From JAVWHX01 sp036639875 (lineage in GTDB: Bacteria > Bacillota_I > Bacilli_A > Erysipelotrichales > Coprobacillaceae): DNA of 9,858 bases. Position numbers and translations under genes: made by a program. The DNA is taken from positions 1 to 9,858 of the forward strand of contig JAVWHX010000075.1 in assembly GCA_036639875.1 (NCBI GenBank), in the 5' to 3' direction. The notes under the pieces were generated by a model. It had not been told where the DNA came from. It did not search any database and was given only the letters and a program-made list of their open reading frames with translations. How positions within the stretch are numbered: the stretch's first letter is position 1; the number at the start of each line of letters is the position of its first letter. Below, piece after piece: positions 1-5,545 of the stretch.

Positions 1-1162
1 AATAAACCATATATCCAAATGAATAAGCAGTTAATTCATCCATTGTAATTTGGATATTAGGAACATTACCAGTATTAACATGAGCATCTACAGTTCCTTC
101 ACAAGCTTTCTTATTTACAAAATCAACAGTTTTTCCAGCTAAATAATTTAAACAATCTAAATCATCTTTATCACTAGGAATTTCTAAATCTGCAATTGGT
201 TTTTCAATATTTAAGATAGTTTCATATAAAACTTTAGTTCCTTCTTGAATAAATTGTCCAAGAGAATGTAAATCAGTTGAGAAAGTTGCACTTGTTGGTA
301 AGATACCTTTTTCTTCTTTACCTTCTGATTCACCAAATAATTGTTTCCACCATTCAGCAGTCATTGCTAATTGAAGTTCATAAGTTACAAACATTTCAGC
401 AACATAACCTTGTTTAGATAACATTTGTCTAGCCACTGCATATTGATAACATTCATTTATTGAAAGATCTTGACTACTATATTTTTCTCTAGCATCAGCT
501 GCACCTTTTAACATACTTTCAACATCAATACCAACCATTGCAATTGGGAATAAACCAACAGCAGTTAATACTGAATAACGTCCACCAACATCATCAGGGA
601 CAACAAATGTTGTATATCCTTCATTAGTTGCTAAAGTCTTAAGAGCACCTTTTGTTTTATCAGTTGTTGCTACAATTCTTCTTCTTGCAACTTCTTTACC
701 TTTTGTTTGTTCTAATAAATCTTTAAAGATTCTAAAAGCAATAGATGTTTCAGTAGTTGTACCTGATTTACTAATAACATTAATCGCAAATTCTTTATCT
801 TTAACATATTCTTTGACTTGTGCTAAATAGTTAGAAGAGAATGTATTTCCAACATAAATGATTTGGACACCATTTGTAGGGAATAATCCATTAATAGCTT
901 CAATAGCAGCTCTTGCTCCTAAATAAGATCCACCAATCCCACAAACAAGTAAAACATCAATCTCATTCTTTAATTCATTTGCTTTTTCATTAATTGCTTT
1001 TACTTCATCTTTATCATAATTAACTGGTAAATCAACCCACCCTAAAAAATCATTTCCTTTACCAGTTTTGTTATGGATCATATCATGAATAGAAGCGACT
1101 TGTTCTTTATATGCGTCCATATTTTCAACTAACTTTGCTTTTGATAAATCAACTTTAATCAT
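1..1162 (-). CDS. pgi: Glucose-6-phosphate isomerase (3' end outside window)
   Basis: This enzyme interconverts glucose 6-phosphate and fructose 6-phosphate in cytoplasmic glycolysis. Translating the minus strand from the ATG at 1162-1160 gives 387 residues (MIKVDLSKAK...) with no stop before the window edge. Family landmarks are the CGIGGSYLGA sugar-phosphate loop near residues 75-84, the SKSGTTTETS phosphate-binding loop, and the signature DDVGGRYSVLTAVG. The family is usually about 450 residues, so some 60 C-terminal residues, including the second signature, lie outside. The start is supported by AGGAGG about 6 bases upstream. That site lies inside the last codons of the upstream S1 gene, whose TGA overlaps this ATG (ATGA), so the two are co-transcribed and probably translationally coupled. 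No promoter of its own is visible. Confidence 0.97.
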   Translation of the reverse strand, partial: MIKVDLSKAKLVENMDAYKEQVASIHDMIHNKTGKGNDFLGWVDLPVNYDKDEVKAINEKANELKNEIDVLLVCGIGGSYLGARAAIEAINGLFPTNGVQIIYVGNTFSSNYLAQVKEYVKDKEFAINVISKSGTTTETSIAFRIFKDLLEQTKGKEVARRRIVATTDKTKGALKTLATNEGYTTFVVPDDVGGRYSVLTAVGLFPIAMVGIDVESMLKGAADAREKYSSQDLSINECYQYAVARQMLSKQGYVAEMFVTYELQLAMTAEWWKQLFGESEGKEEKGILPTSATFSTDLHSLGQFIQEGTKVLYETILNIEKPIADLEIPSDKDDLDCLNYLAGKTVDFVNKKACEGTVDAHVNTGNVPNIQITMDELTAYSFGYMVY

Positions 1163-1542
1163 ATTTCTTCCTCCTGTATGATGCCTTGAGTTATCCACTC
1201 AGGCAATTTTTCTTTTAATGGATTAAATCCAGATGGTGTTTCTTGTATTTTTTCTCTTTGACTCTTATATGTTCTTTTGAACTTTCTTTTTGAAGCAGAG
1301 GGATGTATTGCTTTTAAAGAAAGTTTTGCTTGATTTGTTTGTTCATCAATATCAATAACCTTAACATGAACAGTATCCCCAACATGTACAAAGTTTTCAA
1401 CACTTCTTACGAACTTATCCGATATCTCAGAAATATGAATCAAACCAAACGAAGAATCAGGAAGTAATGCAAATGCACCATAAGGTTGAATACCAGTAAT
1501 GGTGACATCAATGATATTTCCAATTTGAACCCGATGTTCCAT
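1159..1542 (-). CDS. yugI: S1-domain RNA-binding protein, YugI/GSP13 (CvfD-like) family
   Basis: This is a 127-residue cytoplasmic protein with one S1 RNA-binding domain (about residues 6-78, with the typical G-x-V/I-T-G-I-x-x-Y-G-A-F and GLIHISEIS segments). A basic linker (KRKFKRTYK) and a conserved tail, GFNPLKEKLPEWI, follow. The S1 plus GFNxLKxKLxEWI arrangement and the length match Bacillus YugI (general stress protein 13) and streptococcal CvfD, which act as ribosome-associated or post-transcriptional regulators; which role applies here is inferred. The ATG at 1542-1540 is chosen because GGAGGG lies 6 bases upstream. An in-frame TTG at 1560 would place that ribosome binding site inside the gene. 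The gene is first in an operon with pgi, and its last codons (QEEEI, then TGA) carry the pgi ribosome binding site. Confidence 0.9.
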   Translation of the reverse strand: MEHRVQIGNIIDVTITGIQPYGAFALLPDSSFGLIHISEISDKFVRSVENFVHVGDTVHVKVIDIDEQTNQAKLSLKAIHPSASKRKFKRTYKSQREKIQETPSGFNPLKEKLPEWITQGIIQEEEI

Positions 1543-1580
1543 TATCAGCCCTCCAATCAAGGTGATTATATCACAAACCT

Positions 1581-1608
1581 ATTATACAATAAAGTGAAAA
1601 TAAGTCAT
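1581..1608 (-). promoter_or_regulatory. Candidate sigma-A-type promoter for yugI-pgi
   Basis: Reading the minus strand, a perfect -10 TATAAT lies at 1586-1581, and a weak -35 ATGACT at 1608-1603 sits 16 bp upstream. Transcription would begin near 1574, giving a leader of about 30 bases. The -35 overlaps the palindrome at 1602-1615. A second TATAAT at 1570-1565 is a poorer candidate, since its upstream hexamer (TTTATT) is weaker and it leaves almost no leader. Confidence 0.55.
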
Positions 1609-1615
1609 GTGACTT
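1602..1615. repeat. Palindrome AAGTCA-TG-TGACTT between divergent promoters
   Basis: Perfect 6-bp arms flank a 2-bp centre. The site covers the -35 of the yugI promoter on the minus strand and lies just upstream of the extended -10 promoter of nfu on the plus strand. That is a suitable position for an operator affecting both units. I do not recognise the motif as a known regulator box, and a chance palindrome is possible. Confidence 0.45.
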
Positions 1616-1632
1616 TTAAATTTTGAAATTTA

Positions 1633-1641
1633 TGGTATAAT
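1633..1641 (+). promoter_or_regulatory. Extended -10 promoter for nfu-mscL
   Basis: TGG-TATAAT is a perfect -10 at 1636-1641 preceded by the TGn extension. No good -35 stands 16-18 bp upstream (CTTTTA), which is tolerated at extended -10 promoters. The predicted start is near 1648, leaving a leader of about 20 bases that holds AGGAGG. Confidence 0.7.
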
Positions 1642-1667
1642 AATTGAGGCAAATAGGAGGTAAAAGT

Positions 1668-1892
1668 ATGAATCTAGAAGAAGAAATAAAAAAAGTCATT
1701 GAAAAATTGAGACCATACTTACAAAGAGATGGTGGAGATATTGAATTTGTTAAGTTTGAAGAAGGTATTGTTTATGTGCAAATGCATGGTGCTTGTGCTG
1801 GTTGTTCAATGCTTGATTCAACTCTTAAAGATGGTGTTGAACAAATTTTAATTGAAGAAGTTCCAGGTGTCTTAGAGGTTCAAGCAATTTAA
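1668..1892 (+). CDS. nfu: NifU-like (Nfu) Fe-S cluster scaffold/carrier protein
   Basis: This is a 74-residue stand-alone NifU C-terminal domain. Such proteins bind a [4Fe-4S] cluster between subunits and pass it to apo-enzymes in the cytoplasm. Visible marks are RPYLQRDGGDIEFV (residues 15-28), GACAGC with the ligand pair Cys43 and Cys46, and STLKDGVEQIL. No N-terminal scaffold or A-type domain is present, so it is the short Firmicute form. The ATG at 1668 is chosen over an in-frame alternative at 1644 because AGGAGG (1655-1660) lies 7 bases before it. It shares an extended -10 promoter with mscL, and its TAA overlaps the mscL ATG by one base (TAATG). The radical SAM gene at 4561-5505 is an Fe-S enzyme, but any client link is only a guess. 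Confidence 0.93.
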   Translation: MNLEEEIKKVIEKLRPYLQRDGGDIEFVKFEEGIVYVQMHGACAGCSMLDSTLKDGVEQILIEEVPGVLEVQAI

Positions 1893-2329
1893 TGAAAAGG
1901 TTTATAAATGAATTTAAAGCATTCGCTGTGAAAGGGAATGTTGTAGATATGGCAGTAGGAGTTATTATTGGTGGAGCATTTGGTAAAATCGTTTCATCAT
2001 TAGTAGCTGATGTGATTATGCCAATTATTACTTTTATGAGTGGGGCTACTGATTTTTCACAATTAAGTTTTAAGATTAAAGATCCTGTTATTGAACAAGG
2101 AAAAGTAATTACTGAAGGTATTGTGATTAAATATGGAAATTTTCTTCAAAATGTTATTGATTTTTTAATTATTGCTTTTGTTATTTTTATGATGTTAAAG
2201 TTTATTATGAAATTATCTTCTTTAAGTAAGAAAGAGGAAGTTGTTGAAGAAATAAGTGACCAACCAACAACAGAAGAACTCTTAATAGAAATCAGAGATT
2301 TATTAAAAGAAAATAAAAATGAAAATTGA
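1892..2329 (+). CDS. mscL: Large-conductance mechanosensitive channel MscL
   Basis: This is a 145-residue membrane channel that forms a homopentamer and opens under extreme membrane tension to release solutes after osmotic downshock. The N-terminal amphipathic helix MKRFINEFKAFAVKGNVVDMA leads into the pore-lining first membrane helix (about residues 16-48, including GVIIGGAFGKIV and VIMP). A periplasmic loop covers roughly 50-80, the second membrane helix about 84-106, and the cytoplasmic helix TTEELLIEIRDLL about 126-138 is typical of the family. The length is normal. The ATG overlaps the nfu stop codon, and the only Shine-Dalgarno-like sequence (AGAGG, about 1872-1876) is far upstream, so translation is probably coupled to nfu. 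No terminator hairpin follows, so read-through into the metK leader is possible. Confidence 0.96.
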   Translation: MKRFINEFKAFAVKGNVVDMAVGVIIGGAFGKIVSSLVADVIMPIITFMSGATDFSQLSFKIKDPVIEQGKVITEGIVIKYGNFLQNVIDFLIIAFVIFMMLKFIMKLSSLSKKEEVVEEISDQPTTEELLIEIRDLLKENKNEN

Positions 2330-2347
2330 GACAAATTTGAGACAAAT
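2326..2347 (+). repeat. Perfect 11-bp tandem repeat, two copies
   Basis: TTGAGACAAAT is repeated head to tail at 2326-2336 and 2337-2347, and the mscL stop codon lies in the first copy. The 11-bp period is about one helical turn. The second copy offers -35-like hexamers (TTGAGA, GAGACA) for the extended -10 at 2361-2369, but with long spacers of 19-21 bp. Function is unknown. Confidence 0.6.
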
Positions 2348-2360
2348 TCTCTAAAATATG

Positions 2361-2369
2361 TGTTATAAT
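2361..2369 (+). promoter_or_regulatory. Extended -10 promoter upstream of the metK leader
   Basis: TGT-TATAAT, with a perfect -10 at 2364-2369, lies just before the perfect palindrome at 2371-2386. Its start point (about 2376) would fall inside that palindrome. It could serve the 41-aa ORF, the SAM riboswitch and metK together with the promoter at 2391-2419. Confidence 0.5.
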
Positions 2370-2370
2370 A

Positions 2371-2386
2371 TTTATCATGTGATAAA
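2371..2386. repeat. Perfect palindrome TTTATCA-TG-TGATAAA, operator-like
   Basis: Seven-bp arms flank a 2-bp centre, placed between two candidate promoters. A diverged copy (TTTATCATATAATAAC, 13 of 16 identical) lies at 2407-2422, 36 bp further on, across the -10 of the second promoter. A close pair of matching sites around a promoter suggests binding of a dimeric regulator, which I cannot name. The arms also resemble the CA-TG-TG core of the palindrome at 1602-1615. Confidence 0.5.
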
Positions 2387-2390
2387 GTAC

Positions 2391-2419
2391 TTGAAATATA
2401 AAAGTGTTTATCATATAAT
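2391..2419 (+). promoter_or_regulatory. Main promoter for the 41-aa ORF, SAM riboswitch and metK
   Basis: TTGAAA (2391-2396) and TATAAT (2414-2419) are separated by exactly 17 bp, the best sigma-A match in this region. Transcription would start near 2426. The -10 overlaps the second palindrome copy at 2407-2422. A small hairpin, ACAAAG/CTTTGT (2421-2437), spans the start site. No convincing promoter lies between the 41-aa ORF and the riboswitch, so metK probably depends on this one. Confidence 0.7.
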
Positions 2420-2481
2420 AACAAAGTCTTTCTTTGTAGAATAATGTCTAGCAATTAGGTTAAACTAATAGTGGTGATAAT

Positions 2482-2607
2482 ATGAATACAAAACGACAAG
2501 AGCAGTTTAAAATTGCTGCTATCCTTTATGATTTAGGATTAGAAATGGAACTTATAGAAGCCATGACATCCTTAAGCCATGAAGAACTTACAAAACTATA
2601 TCAATAA
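2482..2607 (+). CDS. Small protein of 41 residues, function unknown
   Basis: An ATG at 2482 opens a 41-codon frame: MNTKRQEQFKIAAILYDLGL, then EMELIEAMTSLSHEELTKLY and Q, ending in TAA at 2605-2607. It is preceded by GTGGTGAT (2471-2478), complementary to the 16S tail at GGTGAT, with suitable spacing. The protein is predicted to be helical and soluble. The pattern LGLEMELIEAMTSLSHEELTKLY resembles the short helix-turn-helix-like tail of Rpn-type (PD-(D/E)XK) proteins, but this is a weak resemblance and no nuclease domain is present. It lies between the likely metK promoter and the SAM riboswitch, ending 7 bases before the aptamer. It would therefore be made regardless of SAM, while metK is not. 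It could be a genuine small protein, a leader cistron or a remnant. Confidence 0.6.
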   Translation: MNTKRQEQFKIAAILYDLGLEMELIEAMTSLSHEELTKLYQ

Positions 2608-2614
2608 TATAAAG

Positions 2615-2712
2615 CTCTTATTAAGAACCACTGAGATGAGGATCAATGAAGTGGTGGCAACCCTTTTACAAAGAAGGTGCCCAACCTAGCAAGTTTACTT
2701 GAACAATAAGAG
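2615..2712 (+). promoter_or_regulatory. SAM-I (S-box) riboswitch aptamer controlling metK
   Basis: All four helices can be drawn. P1 is a perfect 8-bp pairing of CTCTTATT (2615-2622) with AATAAGAG (2705-2712). P2 pairs ACCACT (2627-2632) with AGTGGT (2650-2655), then a kink-turn (GA at 2633-2634 against AATGA at 2645-2649), then GAT/ATC closing the loop GAGG (2638-2641). P3 starts with the signature GGCAACC and closes with AAGG and GCC (2656-2681). P4 is CAAG-TTTA-CTTG (2690-2701). AGG in the P2 loop can pair with CCT at 2685-2687, the expected pseudoknot. SAM binding should stabilise P1 and turn metK off. At 98 bases the aptamer is compact for the class. Confidence 0.94.
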
Positions 2713-2732
2713 GAAGCATAAGCTTTCCTCTT
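2708..2732 (+). promoter_or_regulatory. Antiterminator hairpin of the SAM riboswitch
   Basis: AAGAGGAA (2708-2715) pairs perfectly with TTCCTCTT (2725-2732). The left arm uses most of the 3' strand of P1, and the right arm takes part of the left arm and all of the loop of the terminator at 2720-2745. It is therefore mutually exclusive with both. Low SAM favours this fold and metK transcription. Confidence 0.88.
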
Positions 2733-2745
2733 GAAAGCTTTTTTT
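2720..2745 (+). terminator. Riboswitch-controlled intrinsic terminator before metK
   Basis: AAGCTTTC (2720-2727) and GAAAGCTT (2733-2740) form a perfect 8-bp stem with loop CTCTT, followed by a run of T to 2745. It forms when SAM holds P1 together and frees the AAGCTTTC arm from the antiterminator. Confidence 0.93.
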
Positions 2746-2772
2746 ATTGGAAAAATCGGGAGGAAAAAGAAA

Positions 2773-3915
2773 ATGAACAAAATTTTATTTACATCTGAAT
2801 CAGTATCCGAAGGACATCCAGACAAAGTCTGTGATCAAATCAGTGATGCTATTTTAGACGCATGTTTAGCTCAAGATCCATATTCAAGAGTTGCATGTGA
2901 ATGTTTTACAACAACGAATTTATTAGTTATTGGTGGAGAAATCACAACAAATGCTGTTGTTGATTATGAAAAAATCGCAAGAAAAGTCTTAAAAGAAATT
3001 GGTTATACAAGTGCTGATTTAGGAATTGATTGTGATCATTGTCGTATAGAACTTGTTATTGATACACAATCAAGTGATATTGCATTAGGTACAAATAATG
3101 AAGTAGGTGGAGCAGGAGATCAAGGAATTATGTTTGGTTATGCTTGTAATGAAACAGAAGGTTATATGCCTTTACCTGTTTCAATTGCTCATCATCTTGT
3201 TCGTTATGCTACTGAAAAAAGACATAGTGGTGAATTTAAGCATGCACGTCCAGATATGAAATCACAAGTAACAATTGATTATACTGATAGCGCTCATCCA
3301 AAGATTGATACTATCTTAATGTCAATTCAACATGATGAAGACTTTAATGAAAAAGAGTTTAAAGATTATATTCAAAATGTGATAATGCAAGATGTTGTTA
3401 AGAAATATGATATGAATACTGATTATAAAGTTTACATCAATCCAACAGGACGTTTTGTTATTGGAGGTCCTCATGGTGATACTGGTTTAACTGGTAGAAA
3501 GATTATTGTTGATACATATGGTGGTAGTGCTAGACATGGTGGTGGAGCATTCTCAGGAAAAGATCCATCTAAGGTTGATAGAAGTGCTGCTTATATGGCA
3601 AGATATATGGCTAAGAATATTGTTGCTGCAAAACTTTGTGATCGTATTGAGATTCAATTGTCTTATGCAATTGGTGTTCAAGAACCAACGAGTGTTTATA
3701 TTGAAACATATAATAGTGAGAATGTTGATAAAGATATTATCTTACAAGCTATTAAAAATGAATTTGATTTAACACCACAAGGAATTATTAATACTTTACA
3801 ATTATTAAGACCTTTATATTCATCAACTGCAGTTTATGGACATTTTGGTAGAGGTGATTTAAATTTCCCTTGGGAAAACTTAGATAAAGTTGAAATCTTA
3901 AAGACATATTTATAA
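2773..3915 (+). CDS. metK: S-adenosylmethionine synthetase
   Basis: This enzyme makes S-adenosylmethionine from methionine and ATP, releasing phosphate and pyrophosphate. It is a cytoplasmic homotetramer that uses Mg and K ions. The 380-residue product is slightly shorter than the usual 385-400 but complete. Motifs are SEGHPDKVCDQ (residues 12-22, with catalytic His15 and metal-binding Asp17), the signature GAGDQGIMFGYA (113-124), GGPHGDTGLTGRK (231-243), and the phosphate loop GGGAFSGKDPSKVDRSAAY (256-274). The ATG at 2773 is chosen because GGGAGG (2758-2763) lies 9 bases upstream; a further upstream in-frame TTG (2731) falls inside the riboswitch terminator. Expression is controlled by the SAM-I riboswitch directly upstream, giving end-product feedback. 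A strong terminator follows, so it is the last gene of its transcript. Confidence 0.98.
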   Translation: MNKILFTSESVSEGHPDKVCDQISDAILDACLAQDPYSRVACECFTTTNLLVIGGEITTNAVVDYEKIARKVLKEIGYTSADLGIDCDHCRIELVIDTQSSDIALGTNNEVGGAGDQGIMFGYACNETEGYMPLPVSIAHHLVRYATEKRHSGEFKHARPDMKSQVTIDYTDSAHPKIDTILMSIQHDEDFNEKEFKDYIQNVIMQDVVKKYDMNTDYKVYINPTGRFVIGGPHGDTGLTGRKIIVDTYGGSARHGGGAFSGKDPSKVDRSAAYMARYMAKNIVAAKLCDRIEIQLSYAIGVQEPTSVYIETYNSENVDKDIILQAIKNEFDLTPQGIINTLQLLRPLYSSTAVYGHFGRGDLNFPWENLDKVEILKTYL

Positions 3916-3942
3916 GCTCCATAGGGAGCTTTTTGTTTTTTT
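3914..3942 (+). terminator. Intrinsic terminator after metK
   Basis: AAGCTCC (3914-3920) pairs with GGAGCTT (3925-3931) around loop ATAG, followed by a T-rich tract. The left arm begins within the metK stop codon, so the hairpin abuts the gene with no spacer. Confidence 0.93.
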
Positions 3943-3962
3943 GATTTTTTCACATCAAATAG

Positions 3963-3996
3963 GTGTAATTTATACGAAATTATTGTATAATATAAT
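3963..3996 (+). promoter_or_regulatory. Candidate promoter for hpf
   Basis: Two overlapping TATAAT hexamers (3986-3991 and 3991-3996) lie 20-25 bases before the hpf start. No good -35 is seen (GTGTAA at 3963-3968 with a 17-bp spacer). The 13-mer TTATTGTATAATA at 3980-3992 also occurs at the -10 of yugI on the minus strand (1580-1592). Confidence 0.55.
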
Positions 3997-4015
3997 TATC
4001 AAAGGAGGAATATTT

Positions 4016-4546
4016 ATGAAAGTCATTGTAAGAGGAAAAAACGTTGAATTGACTGAAGGTATTGAAGCAAAAATCAACAAAAAGTTAAACATGTTAGACA
4101 AATATTTTATCATGAGTGACAATGTTGAAGCAAAGGTGTTGATTAGAACTTATCCTTTAGGTCAAAAAATCGAAGTGACTATTCCAACAGAATATGTATT
4201 ATTAAGAGCTGAAGAAATTGATGCTGACTTATATAATGCAATTGATTTGGTCATTGACAAGTTAGAAGGACAAATAAGAAAGTACAAAACAAGATTGAGT
4301 AGAAAATCTAAGGATAATAAACTCGCATTAAACGTAGCATCTATTGAACCTTTGGATAAACCAGAAGAAGATGTAATCGTGAAAACTAAGACAATTAATC
4401 CAAAACCTATGGACATGGAAGAAGCAATTATGCAAATGGAATTAATTGGACATGCATTCTATGTATATAAGGATACTGAAACAAATCTTATCAGTGTTGT
4501 TTATAAAAGACATGCTGGAGATTATGGCTTAATCGAAACTGAATAA
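4016..4546 (+). CDS. hpf: Ribosome hibernation promoting factor, long form
   Basis: This is a 176-residue cytoplasmic protein that binds the 30S decoding region in stationary phase and joins 70S ribosomes into inactive 100S dimers. The N-terminal S30AE domain (about residues 1-97: MKVIVRGKNVELTEGIEAKI..., basic end IRKYKTRLSRKSKD) is followed by a linker. The conserved C-terminal dimerisation domain covers about 118-176 (KTINPKPMDMEEAIMQMELIGHAFYVYKDTETN...VVYKRHAGDYGLIE). Having both domains marks the long form typical of Firmicutes. The ATG at 4016 is preceded by AAGGAGG (4002-4008) at 7 bases, and the longer frame to 3941 would start inside the metK terminator. The gene stands alone between two terminators, with its own promoter. 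Confidence 0.96.
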   Translation: MKVIVRGKNVELTEGIEAKINKKLNMLDKYFIMSDNVEAKVLIRTYPLGQKIEVTIPTEYVLLRAEEIDADLYNAIDLVIDKLEGQIRKYKTRLSRKSKDNKLALNVASIEPLDKPEEDVIVKTKTINPKPMDMEEAIMQMELIGHAFYVYKDTETNLISVVYKRHAGDYGLIETE

Positions 4547-4548
4547 TA

Positions 4549-4576
4549 AAAAGACCCTCCCTAAAGGGTCTTTTTT
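4549..4576. terminator. Bidirectional terminator shared by hpf and the radical SAM gene
   Basis: AAAAGACCCT (4549-4558) and AGGGTCTTTT (4565-4574) form a perfect 10-bp stem with a 6-base loop. T-tracts lie on both strands, because the arms themselves start with A runs. It follows hpf directly. On the minus strand the last codons and TAG of the radical SAM gene (4563-4561) lie inside the hairpin, with the stop in the loop. Confidence 0.94.
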
Positions 4577-5505
4577 ATATGACATCCTTGATAGATGTCT
4601 TTTTCTTTCATAAGTTTATCAATATCATTTAAGATTGTGACTTTTTTGATTGACCAAGTAGGTTCAAATAAATCTTTGATTGGAGCATCTCCAGTTAATC
4701 TTTCTACAACAACATGATCAGGAATATAAGATAATTGTTCAACGACCAATTGAATATATTCATCACGAGTAAGAATTGGAAAAGGATTTTGTTGATACAT
4801 GTGATATAACTTTGTTTTTTTTAAGATAAAGAGATTATGAATTTTAATTGCTTGTATATCTAATTGACCAACCGCTTTTGCTGTTTCAATCATCATTTCA
4901 TATGTTTCAAAAGGTAAACCATTAATAATATGGACACAGATATCTAAATGTCTTTTTCTTAAACGTATAACAGCATCCTTGAATGTTTGATAATCATGTC
5001 CACGATTAATAAGATCACCAGTTTGATCATGAATAGTTTGTAATCCCAATTCAATATACAAATCACACTTTTGTGATAATTCATAAAGATAATCACATAT
5101 CTCATCACTTAAACAATCTGGTCTCGTCGCAATGGCTATACCTACAACATCCTCTTTATTAATAAAAGGTTCAAAAGTATCTTTTAATCTTTCAATACTT
5201 CCATAAGTATTTGTATTGGCTTGAAAATAAGCAATAAAATGACAATCAGGCCATTTATTTCTCATAACCTTAGAAACAGTATCAAATTGTTTCGTTAATG
5301 AATCTTTTATATCACCTGCAAAATCACCAGAACCACTATCTGAACAGAATATACATCCACCAATACCACTTGTCCCATCTCGATTAGGACATGTAAAGCC
5401 AGCGTTCAAAGAAACCTTGGCTATTTTTTGTTTGTATTTATTTTTTAAATAATAATTATATGTATGATAACGTTTGTTATCATTTGAGTAAAAAAATTTA
5501 TTCAT
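4561..5505 (-). CDS. Radical SAM protein, YhcC/TIGR01212 family
   Basis: This is a 314-residue cytoplasmic radical SAM enzyme of the YhcC type. The family binds a [4Fe-4S] cluster and cleaves SAM, but its substrate is not established to my knowledge. The cluster motif is TCPNRDGTSGIGGCIFC, with Cys39, Cys51 and Cys54 in the C-x11-C-x2-C spacing of this family rather than the common C-x3-C-x2-C. Further marks are AYFQANTNTYG (92-102), ATRPDCL (126-132), ELGLQT (152-157), RGHDYQTF (168-175) and HIINGLPFET (192-201). The start at 5505 (MNKFFYSN) follows GGTGAT (5515-5510). Upstream in-frame TTG, GTG and ATG codons are less likely, since the farthest (5523) falls inside the -10 box. The gene converges on hpf, sharing a terminator, and diverges from the ABC genes with only 40 bp between. 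Confidence 0.92.
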   Translation of the reverse strand: MNKFFYSNDNKRYHTYNYYLKNKYKQKIAKVSLNAGFTCPNRDGTSGIGGCIFCSDSGSGDFAGDIKDSLTKQFDTVSKVMRNKWPDCHFIAYFQANTNTYGSIERLKDTFEPFINKEDVVGIAIATRPDCLSDEICDYLYELSQKCDLYIELGLQTIHDQTGDLINRGHDYQTFKDAVIRLRKRHLDICVHIINGLPFETYEMMIETAKAVGQLDIQAIKIHNLFILKKTKLYHMYQQNPFPILTRDEYIQLVVEQLSYIPDHVVVERLTGDAPIKDLFEPTWSIKKVTILNDIDKLMKEKDIYQGCHIKKTL

Positions 5506-5522
5506 ATGCATCACCAAAAACA

Positions 5523-5531
5523 ATTATAACA
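5523..5531 (-). promoter_or_regulatory. Extended -10 promoter for the radical SAM gene
   Basis: On the minus strand TGT-TATAAT (5531-5523) gives a perfect extended -10. The start point would be about 5516, leaving a leader of only some 11 bases that begins with the GGTGAT ribosome binding site. The box lies inside the short divergent gap, next to the ABC gene's AAAGGAG (5533-5539). Confidence 0.65.
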
Positions 5532-5545
5532 CAAAGGAGAAGACG

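Noticed and set aside
2371..2422. Fur or PerR box
   Set aside because: The arms TTTATCA/TGATAAA with a 2-bp centre share only TATCA/TGATA with Fur-type 7-1-7 sites and lack the one-base centre.
2146..2454. 102-codon open frame on the minus strand across the end of mscL
   Set aside because: It lies antisense to mscL and the metK leader promoters, and its low-complexity Ser/Phe/Ile-rich product looks like a complement of AT-rich coding DNA. The mscL frame is clearly the real one.
2482..2607. Classic attenuator leader peptide for methionine
   Set aside because: It has only three methionines, not clustered, and the downstream switch is a complete SAM-I riboswitch, so ribosome-stalling attenuation is not needed to explain it.
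2643..2825. 60-codon minus-strand frame over the riboswitch
   Set aside because: It is antisense to the SAM-I aptamer, terminator and metK start, with no family resemblance. The structured RNA explains the region.
3506..3772. 88-codon frame inside metK on the plus strand
   Set aside because: It is an out-of-frame reading of the conserved metK gene.
4162..4416. 84-codon minus-strand frame inside hpf
   Set aside because: It is antisense to a well-recognised gene, and the product matches nothing I know.
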